64,000 nt of DNA from Dokdonia sp. PRO95 (GCF_000355805.1 NZ_CM001837.1:2591768-2655767), one strand, 5' to 3'; counted from the stretch's first letter, positions 51,494 to 60,187 are shown. Made by a program: numbers and translations. The notes: generated from the sequence alone by a model not told the origin.

Positions 51494-51742
51494 ATGAATA
51501 ACGAGCACTACGAAGCACTAAAGAATATCATCAAAATTTACTTACCAGAAGACGTGTCTGTAGATGATATAAAACCCACAAGTCACTTAACTCAAGAGCT
51601 TAATGTAAACTCTGCAAACCTTGTAGATATCGTGCTTGACGTAGAAGATCACTTTGATATTACCATAGAGGACGATGAGATAGAAAAAATGGAAACGGTA
51701 CAGTCTGCTATCGAGGTTATCGATGCAAAAGTACAGTCTTAG
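51494..51742 (+). CDS. Dedicated acyl carrier protein
   Basis: The 82-residue acidic protein has the ACP four-helix pattern. The phosphopantetheine serine is best placed at Ser40 in ELNVNSANLVDIVLDVEDHF, where ordinary ACPs have the DSLDxVE motif. Asn-Ser-Ala replaces Asp-Ser-Leu, unusual for a house-keeping ACP and consistent with a specialised carrier recognised by the operon's own KS and type III PKS. It is the last gene of the operon and converges with a minus-strand gene one base later. Confidence 0.85.
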   Translation: MNNEHYEALKNIIKIYLPEDVSVDDIKPTSHLTQELNVNSANLVDIVLDVEDHFDITIEDDEIEKMETVQSAIEVIDAKVQS

Positions 51743-51743
51743 G

Positions 51744-52502
51744 TTACTTTATTTCATAATTAGAGTAGTCGTAATCTGCTCTTAGATATTGTCTCACTTT
51801 TAAAGAATCTGTGCGGTAACTAGTACGCTTTCGCGAAAACTGGAATCCATCAACCTCAGTCATTTCATTATTAATGACGAGGCTATAATGATCTGAAGTT
51901 TGCACCCAGTAACCGAGCCATGTAAACGTTGTTGGCTCGTAATAAAGGCTCCAGACATCCTTGCTGCCTGTAAATGTAACGACCAGTTCATGTGCTTTTG
52001 CGCCTTCAAAATCTTGTAAGCCATTGTATACTTTTGTCGAACTATCACTGTCTAAGGTATAAGGCAATCCTAAAACGAAGGTTGCTGCATTCAATTTATT
52101 TTGTAGTGCAATTTTGGTAATAGTAGTGTCTGGGATATCATTTATAGTCTGGTATAAGTCTGTTCCTCTCTGTATGATTTCATACTTTCTCTCACCCGAA
52201 AACCAACTTATGCTGCGACGAGTATCATCGCTAAAGTCATAATCATGTAACTCGGCACGATCTATTTCTACCGTTCCGTCTTCTTGGTATAGATGAAAAG
52301 ATTTTTTAAAACTTATGCTTTTTATGTTGTTGTAACGTTCTTTTTCGCCACTGACTTTCATTACTGTTTTCAATAAATCTTCGGCAGTTTTGATATGAGG
52401 TGATGCTGTTTTTTGGTCTCTATAAATGAGTAATATAGTTATAGCGCCGCCAACAAAGGCAATTAATAATAATCTGCGATTTAATCCATTTAGTACTGCC
52501 AT
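51744..52502 (-). CDS. LolA-like/DUF6503-type envelope protein with N-terminal anchor
   Basis: The protein of about 252 residues has one N-terminal hydrophobic helix (LLLIAFVGGAITILLIY) with preceding arginines. A beta-rich domain of the LolA/outer-membrane lipoprotein-sorting type follows, with ISWFSGERKYEIIQRGTDLYQTIND and VDGFQFSRKRTSYR. Similar proteins in Bacteroidota are called DUF6503; that identification is by overall pattern and not certain. It is convergent with the ACP gene with a single base between stops. A core palindrome is read as QFSRKRTS near its end. The frame extends to 52535, but the ATG at 52502 is more natural. Confidence 0.65.
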   Translation of the reverse strand: MAVLNGLNRRLLLIAFVGGAITILLIYRDQKTASPHIKTAEDLLKTVMKVSGEKERYNNIKSISFKKSFHLYQEDGTVEIDRAELHDYDFSDDTRRSISWFSGERKYEIIQRGTDLYQTINDIPDTTITKIALQNKLNAATFVLGLPYTLDSDSSTKVYNGLQDFEGAKAHELVVTFTGSKDVWSLYYEPTTFTWLGYWVQTSDHYSLVINNEMTEVDGFQFSRKRTSYRTDSLKVRQYLRADYDYSNYEIK

Positions 52503-52581
52503 TAAATTTAAATTTGTAAGGAGAGAAAGGTACAAATTGAATGATATTTAAAGAAAATAAGAGGAAATAATTCAATCAAAT

Positions 52582-52593
52582 TTTCGCGAAAGC
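52582..52593. repeat. Intergenic copy of the dispersed palindrome
   Basis: TTTCGCGAAAGC lies between the LolA-like gene and parE. The core is intact and the left flank differs. Confidence 0.8.
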
Positions 52594-52704
52594 TTAAAGA
52601 ATTAGGTAATCAACAAAGCCAATTTTAAAATTGTTAATTATTTCTCTATTTTGAGGTTCTCTAACCCATCGCAAGTCCTTATATTAGCGACTCCACGACA
52701 TTTT

Positions 52705-54561
52705 ATGGCTCAAGAAACACAATACAACGAAGATAATATACGCTCCCTCGACTGGAAGGAGCATATCCGTATGCGTCCCGGGATGTATATAGGTAAACTA
52801 GGCGACGGCTCAAGTGCAGATGATGGTATCTATATCCTTGTAAAAGAGGTGCTGGATAACTGTATCGATGAATTTGTAATGGGTGCGGGTAAGACCATTG
52901 AGATTTCTATACAAGGCGAAAAAGTAATTGTACGCGATTACGGCCGTGGGATTCCGCTAGGAAAAGTGGTCGATGTGGTTTCAAAAATGAACACGGGTGG
53001 TAAGTATGACTCGCGTGCATTTAAGAAATCTGTAGGACTTAACGGTGTAGGTACAAAGGCGGTAAATGCACTTTCTAACTATTTTAGAGTAGAGTCTACA
53101 AGAGATGGGAAGTCTGCAAGTGCAGAGTTTGAGCGTGGAGAGCTCACAAATCAAGATTTACTAGATGAGACCTCGCGTAGGCGCGGGACTAAGGTTTCTT
53201 TTGTGCCAGATAGTGAGATATTTAAGAACTTTAAGTTTCGCTCTGAGTATGTAGAGCGCCTTATAAAGAACTATGTATACCTTAATCCGGGTCTGACCAT
53301 TGTTTTTAATGGTGAGAAGTTCTTTTCTGAAAATGGATTAAAAGATTTACTATCTGAGTCTATAGCAGAGGGTGATAGACTATATGATATTATTCATCTT
53401 AAGGGTGAGGATATTGAGGTTGCTATAACACACAGTAAAACGCAGTACTCAGAAGAGTATCACTCTTTTGTAAACGGGCAGCATACCACTCAAGGAGGTA
53501 CACACCAAGCTGCATTTAGAGAGAGTATCGTGCGTACTATACGAGAGTTTTATGGTAAAAACTATGAAGCTTCAGATATTAGAAAGTCCATTGTTTCCGC
53601 TATAAGCATCAAAGTAATGGAACCGGTTTTTGAATCGCAGACAAAGACCAAACTAGGTTCTACAGATATGGGAGGAGACTTACCTACGGTAAGAACCTAC
53701 ATAAATGATTTTTTAAAAACCGCCCTTGATAATTTCTTACACAAAAATCCGCCAGTGGCAGATGCTTTGCAACGCAAGATTTTACAAGCAGAGCGTGAGC
53801 GTAAAGACCTCTCTGGAATAAGAAAACTTGCAAAGGAGAGAGCAAAAAAAGCGAGTTTACACAACAAGAAATTAAGAGATTGCCGTATACACCTTACAGA
53901 TAGTAAGAAAGCCCGAAACCTAGAGACTACACTGTTTATCACAGAGGGAGACTCTGCATCTGGATCTATAACAAAGTCACGAGATGTAAACACACAAGCG
54001 GTATTTAGTCTTAAGGGTAAGCCTCTTAATAGTTACGGTCTTTCTAAAAAGATTGTATACGAAAACGAGGAGTTCAACCTATTACAAGCAGCACTTAATA
54101 TAGAAGAGTCTATTGAAGATTTGCGCTATAACAATATTGTAATCGCTACTGATGCCGATGTAGACGGTATGCACATACGCCTGTTGCTAATTACATTTTT
54201 TCTTCAGTTTTTTCCTGAAGTAATTAAAGAAGGACATCTGTATATACTAGAGACGCCACTTTTTAGAGTACGTAATAAGAAAGAAACGATATACTGCTAC
54301 AGTGATCAAGAAAAGGCAGATGCGATGGCAAAGCTAGGCGCAAAGCCAGAGATTACACGATTTAAGGGACTTGGTGAGATATCGCCAGATGAGTTTCAGT
54401 TTTTTATAGGAGAAGATATTAGGCTAGCACCAGTAATGCTTGACAAAGCACTTATGATAGAAGATCTTCTCTCTTTCTATATGGGTAAAAACACCCCAGA
54501 TAGACAGAAGTTCATTATTGAGAATCTCAAGGTAGAACTAGATAGAGTAGTAGAGGAGTAA
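52705..54561 (+). CDS. parE: DNA topoisomerase IV subunit B
   Basis: The 618-residue protein has the GHKL ATPase domain ([50 protein letters not shown]), the transducer, and a Toprim domain with [10 protein letters not shown] near residue 420 and [19 protein letters not shown] near residue 495. With ParC it decatenates and relaxes daughter chromosomes. The frame begins at 52651, but the family start is [11 protein letters not shown] at 52705. It lacks the insert typical of GyrB. A lipoprotein gene lies between it and parC. Confidence 0.93.
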   Translation: MAQETQYNEDNIRSLDWKEHIRMRPGMYIGKLGDGSSADDGIYILVKEVLDNCIDEFVMGAGKTIEISIQGEKVIVRDYGRGIPLGKVVDVVSKMNTGGKYDSRAFKKSVGLNGVGTKAVNALSNYFRVESTRDGKSASAEFERGELTNQDLLDETSRRRGTKVSFVPDSEIFKNFKFRSEYVERLIKNYVYLNPGLTIVFNGEKFFSENGLKDLLSESIAEGDRLYDIIHLKGEDIEVAITHSKTQYSEEYHSFVNGQHTTQGGTHQAAFRESIVRTIREFYGKNYEASDIRKSIVSAISIKVMEPVFESQTKTKLGSTDMGGDLPTVRTYINDFLKTALDNFLHKNPPVADALQRKILQAERERKDLSGIRKLAKERAKKASLHNKKLRDCRIHLTDSKKARNLETTLFITEGDSASGSITKSRDVNTQAVFSLKGKPLNSYGLSKKIVYENEEFNLLQAALNIEESIEDLRYNNIVIATDADVDGMHIRLLLITFFLQFFPEVIKEGHLYILETPLFRVRNKKETIYCYSDQEKADAMAKLGAKPEITRFKGLGEISPDEFQFFIGEDIRLAPVMLDKALMIEDLLSFYMGKNTPDRQKFIIENLKVELDRVVEE

Positions 54562-54570
54562 AAGAATAAC

Positions 54571-54584
54571 GCTTTCGCGAAAGC
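54571..54584. repeat. Intergenic copy of the dispersed palindrome
   Basis: GCTTTCGCGAAAGC is perfect (with AAC and GTA as flanks), ten bases after the parE stop codon. Confidence 0.9.
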
Positions 54585-54663
54585 GTAAAAAAAATGATTG
54601 AGGCAACCATTATAAGTTTTTAAGCGTCTATAGTTATAGAAAGAACATTAAAACAAACAAGTT

Positions 54664-55074
54664 ATGGTTAAGAAAATTGCAGTTTTGGTTAGTCTAAGTA
54701 TACTATTATATGGATGTACGACCGTAGGGTCGTTAGTTGGAGTGAATACAATAGGTGAAAAGCGTATTGCAAAGGAAATTATAAATACTAAGATTTCAGA
54801 CACGGAAATAAACGATTTTGATATCTCTGATTCTTACAAGGAATATATTAAAAGTCCTGAAGGACGACAATATTATGAAAACGTAAGAGATGAAATGGGG
54901 TCCTTGGAAAAGATGAAAATACTAGCGGTTGTAAAACCTTCGAATGATACACTTATTCATGTTTTTAAGGGATATTTTGAAAATGCGGAAACTAATTCTA
55001 AAGTTGAAATAACTAGAATTACTAATGAAGGTATTGTGAAAATTGAAGTACGTCCAATGTGGATGAGTAACTAG
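54664..55074 (+). CDS. Small lipoprotein of unknown function between parE and parC
   Basis: The 136-residue protein has a lipoprotein signal (VSLSILLYGCTTVG, Cys18). A mixed charged region follows, with INDFDISDSYKEYIKSPEGRQYYENVRDEM and a beta-rich C-terminal half (VFKGYFENAETNSKVEITRIT). I do not recognise a family. It sits with 14 bases before parC and on the same strand, inside what is normally a parE-parC operon, so it may be co-transcribed by location and not by function. Confidence 0.75.
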   Translation: MVKKIAVLVSLSILLYGCTTVGSLVGVNTIGEKRIAKEIINTKISDTEINDFDISDSYKEYIKSPEGRQYYENVRDEMGSLEKMKILAVVKPSNDTLIHVFKGYFENAETNSKVEITRITNEGIVKIEVRPMWMSN

Positions 55075-55088
55075 TGATTTAAAAATTA

Positions 55089-57773
55089 ATGAGCGAAGAA
55101 ATAAACGACCATAACGAAGACGAAGAATTAAACCCAGAAGCACTTCCAGCAGAAGTAGTAGATGGTGGTGGAGAGACCATTACTCGTGTCTCTGGGATGT
55201 TTGAAGATTGGTTTTTAGACTATGCATCTTATGTAATACTTGAGCGTGCTGTACCTGCAATAGAGGATGGCTTTAAGCCTGTGCAGCGACGTATTATGCA
55301 CGCACTTAAGGAGCTAGATGATGGCCGTTATAATAAAGTAGCAAATGTAGTAGGTCACACAATGCAGTATCACCCTCACGGTGATGCGAGTATAGGTGAT
55401 GCAATGGTACAAATAGGTCAGAAAGACCTACTTATTGATACACAGGGTAACTGGGGTAATATTTTAACCGGAGACCGCGCGGCGGCATCTAGATATATTG
55501 AGGCACGCCTCTCAAAATTTGCACTAGACGTTGTTTATAATCCAAAGATTACAGACTGGCAGGCCTCTTATGATGGTCGTAAAAAAGAGCCTATAAACTT
55601 ACCGGTAATGTTTCCTCTATTACTTGCTCAAGGAGCAGAGGGAATTGCTGTAGGGTTAAGTACTAAGGTAATGCCTCATAACTTTATAGAGCTTATAGAT
55701 GCTTCTATAAAACATCTCAAAGAAAAGCGATTTACTATTTATCCAGATTTTCCTACCGCTGGTATTGCAGATTTTACAGATTATAAAGATGGTTTAAGAG
55801 GCGGGAAAATACGCTGTCGTGCTCGTATGAGCCAGCAGGATAAAAACACGCTAGTAATTACTGAGCTGCCTTTTGGACAAACTACTACATCGCTCATAGA
55901 TTCTATCCTTAAAGCAAATGATAAGGGTAAAATCAAGATAAAAAAGATAGAAGATAATACCTCTGCAAATGTTGAGATACTTGTACATTTGCCTAGTGGT
56001 ATTTCTCCAGATAAAACCATAGATGCATTGTATGCATTTACAAATTGTGAGACATCTATATCACCACTAGGTTGTGTTATTGAAGATAACAAGCCACTTT
56101 TTGTGGGAGTGTCAGAAATGTTGCGTAGGTCTACAGATCGTACAAAAGCACTCCTTAAGTCTGAGTTGGAAATCCAGCTTGGAGAATTTGAAAACCAATG
56201 GCATTATGCTTCACTAGAACGTATATTTATTGAGAATAGAATTTATCGTGATATTGAAGAGCAAGAGACTTGGGATGGCGTAATTAAAGCTATAGATGAA
56301 GGTTTAAAACCTCACATAGGTCACTTAAAGCGCGCTGTAACTGTAGAGGATATTACACGTCTTACCGAGATAAGAATTAAACGTATTTCTAAGTTTGATA
56401 TAGATAAAGCACAGCAGAAGATAGATGCACTTGAGGATCAAATAGCCCAAGTAAAACATCATCTAGATAATCTCACACAGTATGCGATAGACTACTTTAC
56501 GCGTCTCAAAAAAGATTACGGAGAAGGAAAAGAACGTAAAACTGAGATTAAAATATTTGATGATATTCAGGCAGCAAAAGTTGTGCTCAGAAATACTAAA
56601 CTTTATGTAAACAGAGCAGAGGGCTTTGTAGGTACTTCTCTTAAAAGAGACGAGTATGTTGCAGACTGCTCAGACATAGATGATATTATTGTATTTACAA
56701 AGTCTGGATCTATGATGGTGGTTAAGGTAGAGTCTAAGACTTTTATAGGTAAAGATATTTTGCACGTCGCTATATTTAAGAAAAAAGATAAGCGTACTAC
56801 CTATAATATGATCTATAGAGCGGGTAATGGATTACCTACGTATGTAAAGAGATTTAATGTTACTTCAGTAACACGTAATAATGAGTATAAGTTAGCTGGT
56901 GATCAAAAAACAGCCCAGGTACTATATTTTAGTGCAAATCCTAATGGTGAGGCAGAGCTTGTGACAGTTTACTTAAGAGCTGTTGCGTCAGTAAAGAAAT
57001 TACGTTTAGAGATAGACTTCGCAGATGTACTTATAAAAGGTAGATCGTCTAAGGGTAACATCGTTTCCAAAAATGCGGTAAAATCTGTTGAGCTCAAGGA
57101 AAAAGGATTGTCCACTCTTAAGCCTCGTAAAATATGGTTTGATAATACTGTACAACGTCTTAACCTAGACGACCGTGGAGATTTGCTGGGTGAGTTTCGT
57201 CCAGATGATCGTCTTCTTATCATTAATCAGCATGGGAATGTACGCACTATAATTCCAGAGGTTACACATCATTTTGATGAAGATATGATTGTATTAGAAA
57301 AGTGGAATCCTCAAAAACCTATTACGGCTATTTATTGGGACGGTAATAAGGATCGCTACTACGGTAAGCGATTCCTTATAGATTCTCCAGATAAAGAAGA
57401 AACTTTTATATCTGATCATGAAAATAGCGTTCTAGAACTTGTGTCTACCGACTGGAGACCAGTGGCCGAAATGATATTTTACAAGCAACGAGGTAAAGAC
57501 GCCAAGGAAAATGAAATAGTATCCATGGAGGACTTTATAGCTGTAAAAGGAATAAGCGCGCTAGGTAATACCTTTTATACAGAAAAACTCAAAGGTTTGA
57601 ACTGGATGGAATCCTTACCCTATGAAGAAAATATCGAAGAGGAAAAAGAAAATAATGAAGTGATAGGTGAAGATGAAGACGCTCAAGAAGACAGTTCTAC
57701 CCAACCTATTAAAAAAGCAGAAACCGAAAAAAGTAGCGATGATGATGATGAGTCGCAAACTTCTTTGTTTTAG
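55089..57773 (+). CDS. parC: DNA topoisomerase IV subunit A
   Basis: The 894-residue protein has the winged-helix and tower domains of the GyrA/ParC family. DGFKPVQRRIMHAL is near residue 69 and HPHGDASIGDAM near 106, and the catalytic Tyr136 lies in AASRYIEARL. A coiled coil lies near residues 440-480, and the C-terminal beta-propeller-like domain is unlike GyrA (no GyrA box). An acidic, Ser/Lys-rich tail of about 50 residues ends the protein. Together with ParE it resolves linked chromosomes. Confidence 0.93.
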   Translation: MSEEINDHNEDEELNPEALPAEVVDGGGETITRVSGMFEDWFLDYASYVILERAVPAIEDGFKPVQRRIMHALKELDDGRYNKVANVVGHTMQYHPHGDASIGDAMVQIGQKDLLIDTQGNWGNILTGDRAAASRYIEARLSKFALDVVYNPKITDWQASYDGRKKEPINLPVMFPLLLAQGAEGIAVGLSTKVMPHNFIELIDASIKHLKEKRFTIYPDFPTAGIADFTDYKDGLRGGKIRCRARMSQQDKNTLVITELPFGQTTTSLIDSILKANDKGKIKIKKIEDNTSANVEILVHLPSGISPDKTIDALYAFTNCETSISPLGCVIEDNKPLFVGVSEMLRRSTDRTKALLKSELEIQLGEFENQWHYASLERIFIENRIYRDIEEQETWDGVIKAIDEGLKPHIGHLKRAVTVEDITRLTEIRIKRISKFDIDKAQQKIDALEDQIAQVKHHLDNLTQYAIDYFTRLKKDYGEGKERKTEIKIFDDIQAAKVVLRNTKLYVNRAEGFVGTSLKRDEYVADCSDIDDIIVFTKSGSMMVVKVESKTFIGKDILHVAIFKKKDKRTTYNMIYRAGNGLPTYVKRFNVTSVTRNNEYKLAGDQKTAQVLYFSANPNGEAELVTVYLRAVASVKKLRLEIDFADVLIKGRSSKGNIVSKNAVKSVELKEKGLSTLKPRKIWFDNTVQRLNLDDRGDLLGEFRPDDRLLIINQHGNVRTIIPEVTHHFDEDMIVLEKWNPQKPITAIYWDGNKDRYYGKRFLIDSPDKEETFISDHENSVLELVSTDWRPVAEMIFYKQRGKDAKENEIVSMEDFIAVKGISALGNTFYTEKLKGLNWMESLPYEENIEEEKENNEVIGEDEDAQEDSSTQPIKKAETEKSSDDDDESQTSLF

Positions 57774-57854
57774 AGGTCGTTTTTGTTTTGAGTCATTAAG
57801 GTGATTCAACTATTTACATGCTTTTTTCTACATTATTTTTAAATGCCTTGTCAA

Positions 57855-57862
57855 TATATTTG
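57855..57862 (+). promoter_or_regulatory. Candidate -7 box of the T9SS protein gene
   Basis: TATATTTG fits TAnnTTTG and ends 29 bases before the ATG. Upstream the DNA is very T-rich, without a clear TTG at the right distance. Confidence 0.4.
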
Positions 57863-57891
57863 AGGGGACTTGATTTTGAAAACTTTGCGGA

Positions 57892-59649
57892 ATGAATATA
57901 AGCGGTAGACAAGGGTTGCTTAGGTGCTATTTAATAGCATTATTTTGTGTTGTTCATATTTTCGCGAAAGCGGCCATTCAAGATAGTAATTGTGCACTAC
58001 TTATTTCTCCTGCCGAAGGAGAGAATAATGTATCTGTAATCTCAGCCATAAGTTTTGAGCCAGTACCAGGAGCTGTAAGTTATTTTGTAGACCTAGGTAC
58101 CACGGCGGGAGGAACAGATATTCTTAATAACTTTAGCGTAGGTCTCACTGCTAGTTTTAACCCACCGCAAGGATTGCCTGAAAGTACGGTTATTCATCTT
58201 ACTGTACGAGCTTTTTTTGTAAGTGACTCGCAGTCGTGTAATAGCCAATCCTTTACTACAGAAGATGTCACGATTATCCCGTCATGTACGCAAGCTAGCT
58301 TCCCGGTAGATGGGGCAACAGGCGTATCTTTAAATACGACCATATCTTGGGCTTATGCGGCTAGGGCTACGGGTTATATTATAAACATTGGTACTTCTCC
58401 GGGCTCTGTAGATGTAGTAAATGGTCAAAACTTAGGGAATGTGTTGATCTATAATAACGCAGGAGTTTTTGAGGCTGGAACTACATATTACGTTACTATA
58501 ATTCCTTATAATGAAAATGGGCAAACTATAGGTTGTGTGGAGAGCTCTTTTACAACAGAAACTATTACCACAGAGGTGCCAGATTGTACGCAGCTTATGA
58601 CACCTGTAGACGGCGCTACTGAGGTTGCGCTAACGCCCATACTCGAGTGGCCGGCAGTGACTAATGTAGAGGGTTATCTTATAAGAATAGGTACAATCCC
58701 AGGAGGATCAGATGTACTAGCAAATACAGATATTGGTCTGGCTACCTCTACAGCTGTTTTAGACTTTCTTGAGGGAACTACATACTATGTAACCATAACT
58801 CCTTTTAATGCGGCTGGTGAGGCGCAAAATTGCACGCAAACAAGTTTTACGACAACCTTCGGGTGTGGTCCTTATACAGATGGTATTACAGGGGAAATGG
58901 TGGATTTAAATCCTGTAATTACGTTAGATGAAAATTATCAAATTTGCAGAGATAATGCCCCTTTGCGTTTAGAATATCGAGATCCGTATGAGCGTATAGT
59001 GTGGAGTTCTGTAAACGATGGCGAAATGACGACTATCTCTTCAGAGTCTCAAGTGAGCATAAATGAATCTGGGGTTTATATGGTAGCAGTGAGTACAGAG
59101 AGTATGATTGAGTCAGGAACTATTATTTGTACGGCTACACATTCTTTTGAGGTTTCTATAATTGATCCTCCTATTATTGAGAATTTAGTGATTTCAAATC
59201 AAGGAAACACAGTGAGTGTTCTCGTAGAACTAGTCGAGGATGGTGATTTTGAGTATTCAAGTACAAGTGAGAATGGTCCTTATCAATCTAGCGCATTGCT
59301 TACAAATATTGATGCGACAGATATTCAAGTCTATGTAAGAGACCGCAATGGTTGTGGAAATGACAATAGGCGTATAAAACCTGATCCTGGTTTTCCAAAA
59401 TATTTTACACCTAATGGAGATGGTATAAATGATACTTGGCAAGTGAGGGGAGCTGTGGTAAATGGTGAGACCGTTACGAGCATAGAAATTTATGATCGAT
59501 TTGGGAAACTTCTAAAGACTATCACACCTTACGAGCAGGGTTGGGATGGGAGCTATCGAGGTAAAATGCTCTTCAATGGTGGTTTTTGGTATAAGGCAAA
59601 TACGCTTTCAAACGCGACGTTTACTGGTTATTTTGCTTTAAAGAGGTAG
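57892..59649 (+). CDS. Secreted repeat protein with type IX secretion (type B) C-terminal domain
   Basis: The 585-residue protein has a signal peptide ending near HIFAKAA. Three Ig/fibronectin-like repeats of about 100 residues follow (starting near residues 30, 135 and 240), each opening with C-(A/T)-x-x-x-x-P-x-(E/D)-G and containing GxxPG-type turns. A further beta domain (about 350-510) precedes the C-terminal domain, with YFTPNGDGINDTWQV, IEIYDRFGKLL and GWDGSYRGKMLFNGGFWYKAN. That pattern is the gliding-motility type B sorting signal recognised by the type IX secretion system, so it reaches the cell surface. The ligand is unknown. The signal peptidase site is encoded by a palindrome copy at 57960-57971. 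Confidence 0.9.
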   Translation: MNISGRQGLLRCYLIALFCVVHIFAKAAIQDSNCALLISPAEGENNVSVISAISFEPVPGAVSYFVDLGTTAGGTDILNNFSVGLTASFNPPQGLPESTVIHLTVRAFFVSDSQSCNSQSFTTEDVTIIPSCTQASFPVDGATGVSLNTTISWAYAARATGYIINIGTSPGSVDVVNGQNLGNVLIYNNAGVFEAGTTYYVTIIPYNENGQTIGCVESSFTTETITTEVPDCTQLMTPVDGATEVALTPILEWPAVTNVEGYLIRIGTIPGGSDVLANTDIGLATSTAVLDFLEGTTYYVTITPFNAAGEAQNCTQTSFTTTFGCGPYTDGITGEMVDLNPVITLDENYQICRDNAPLRLEYRDPYERIVWSSVNDGEMTTISSESQVSINESGVYMVAVSTESMIESGTIICTATHSFEVSIIDPPIIENLVISNQGNTVSVLVELVEDGDFEYSSTSENGPYQSSALLTNIDATDIQVYVRDRNGCGNDNRRIKPDPGFPKYFTPNGDGINDTWQVRGAVVNGETVTSIEIYDRFGKLLKTITPYEQGWDGSYRGKMLFNGGFWYKANTLSNATFTGYFALKR

Positions 59650-59661
59650 GGGAAGTGCAAC

Positions 59662-59675
59662 GCTTTCGCGAAAAT
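59662..59675. repeat. Palindrome copy after the T9SS protein gene
   Basis: GCTTTCGCGAAAAT has an intact core and lies 13 bases after the stop codon. A T-run nine bases later could let it double as a weak terminator. Confidence 0.8.
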
Positions 59676-59795
59676 GTAATTTTTTTTTAAAATATTTCAA
59701 ATGATAAATTTTAAGGTGACTATCTGATTTTTAATTCAATAGAACGTCATGACGGATGATCTTGAATTATTTTTAAATTAAAGTTGAAATTATTC

Positions 59796-59826
59796 TTGTT
59801 TTCTTCTCTTTGTTGATGTAAATTTG
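59796..59826 (+). promoter_or_regulatory. Candidate promoter of the tRNA cluster
   Basis: TTG at 59796-59798 and TAAATTTG at 59819-59826 are separated by 20 bases and match the Bacteroidota -33/-7 arrangement. The predicted start of transcription is about 30 bases before tRNA-Ser. Confidence 0.55.
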
Positions 59827-59864
59827 CATCCGCTTACAACAAGCAAGTTCATTATTTTATTAAA

Positions 59865-59953
59865 GGAGAGGTGCCTGAGTGGCCGAAAGGAGCGGTTTGC
59901 TAAATCGTCGTAGGTGGAAACACTTACCCAGGGTTCGAATCCCTGTCTCTCCG
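59865..59953 (+). tRNA. tRNA-Ser (anticodon GCT)
   Basis: The seven-pair acceptor stem (GGAGAGG with TCTCTCC, one G-U) encloses a D-arm, an anticodon loop TTGCTAA with GCT at 59899-59901, the long variable arm typical of class II serine tRNAs, and a T-arm with GGTTCGAATCC. CCA is not encoded. Confidence 0.95.
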
Positions 59954-59961
59954 CAAGTCAT

Positions 59962-59998
59962 AACAAAACAGATGAATAACCATCTGTTTTGTTATTTA
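59962..59998 (+). terminator. Hairpin after tRNA-Ser
   Basis: A perfect 13-bp stem AACAAAACAGATG / CATCTGTTTTGTT with a six-base loop is followed by ATTTAA. The T-run is poor, so it may be a partial terminator or a processing structure before the next tRNA. Confidence 0.6.
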
Positions 59999-60024
59999 AA
60001 GATTTATACACTCAGTGTATATTT

Positions 60025-60099
60025 CGGGGTATAGCGTAGCCCGGTTATCGCGCCTCGTTTGGGACGAGGAGGTCGCAAGTTCGAATCTTGCTACCCCGA
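60025..60099 (+). tRNA. tRNA-Pro (anticodon TGG)
   Basis: The acceptor stem CGGGGTA/TACCCCG is perfect. The anticodon stem CCTCG/CGAGG carries loop TTTGGGA with TGG at 60060-60062, and the T-arm is GCAAGTTCGAATCTTGC. CCA is not encoded. Confidence 0.95.
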
Positions 60100-60113
60100 C
60101 TTATTGTTGATTA

Positions 60114-60187
60114 GGGCTCTTAGCTCAGCTGGATAGAGCACCTCCCTTCTAAGGAGGCGGTCGAAGGTTCGAATCCTTCAGGGCTCA
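60114..60187 (+). tRNA. tRNA-Arg (anticodon TCT)
   Basis: The acceptor stem pairs with two G-U wobbles. The anticodon stem CCTCC/GGAGG carries loop CTTCTAA with TCT at 60148-60150, and the T-arm is GAAGGTTCGAATCCTTC. Confidence 0.95.

Larger units (their letters stand above)
1688..59675. repeat. Dispersed palindrome family GCTTTCGCGAAAGC (26 copies)
   Basis: Perfect 14-base copies start at 1688, 3682, 4204, 11687, 20711, 24666, 30195, 32963, 33524, 34915, 37213, 40269, 43305, 49354 and 54571. The 10-base core TTTCGCGAAA alone starts at 6587, 8267, 16578, 19779, 22930, 27991, 46543, 51829, 52582, 57960 and 59664. Degenerate relatives are near 7745, 12401, 26342 and 46787. Ten of the 26 cores are in non-coding DNA. 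In genes they are read as (A)FAKA nine times, (L/F)SRK five times and FRES twice. This entry spans the whole family; the bases between copies are unrelated. Confidence 0.92.

Noticed and set aside
51744..51840. Programmed overlap between ACP and the convergent gene
   Set aside because: The stops are one base apart, but tight convergent ends are common in compact genomes and need no special explanation.
1688..59675. Palindrome as ParB parS site or as transcription terminator
   Set aside because: parS is TGTTTCACGTGAAACA with a few copies near the origin; the core here differs and is far too frequent. Most copies lie inside genes and lack T-runs, so they cannot be terminators.
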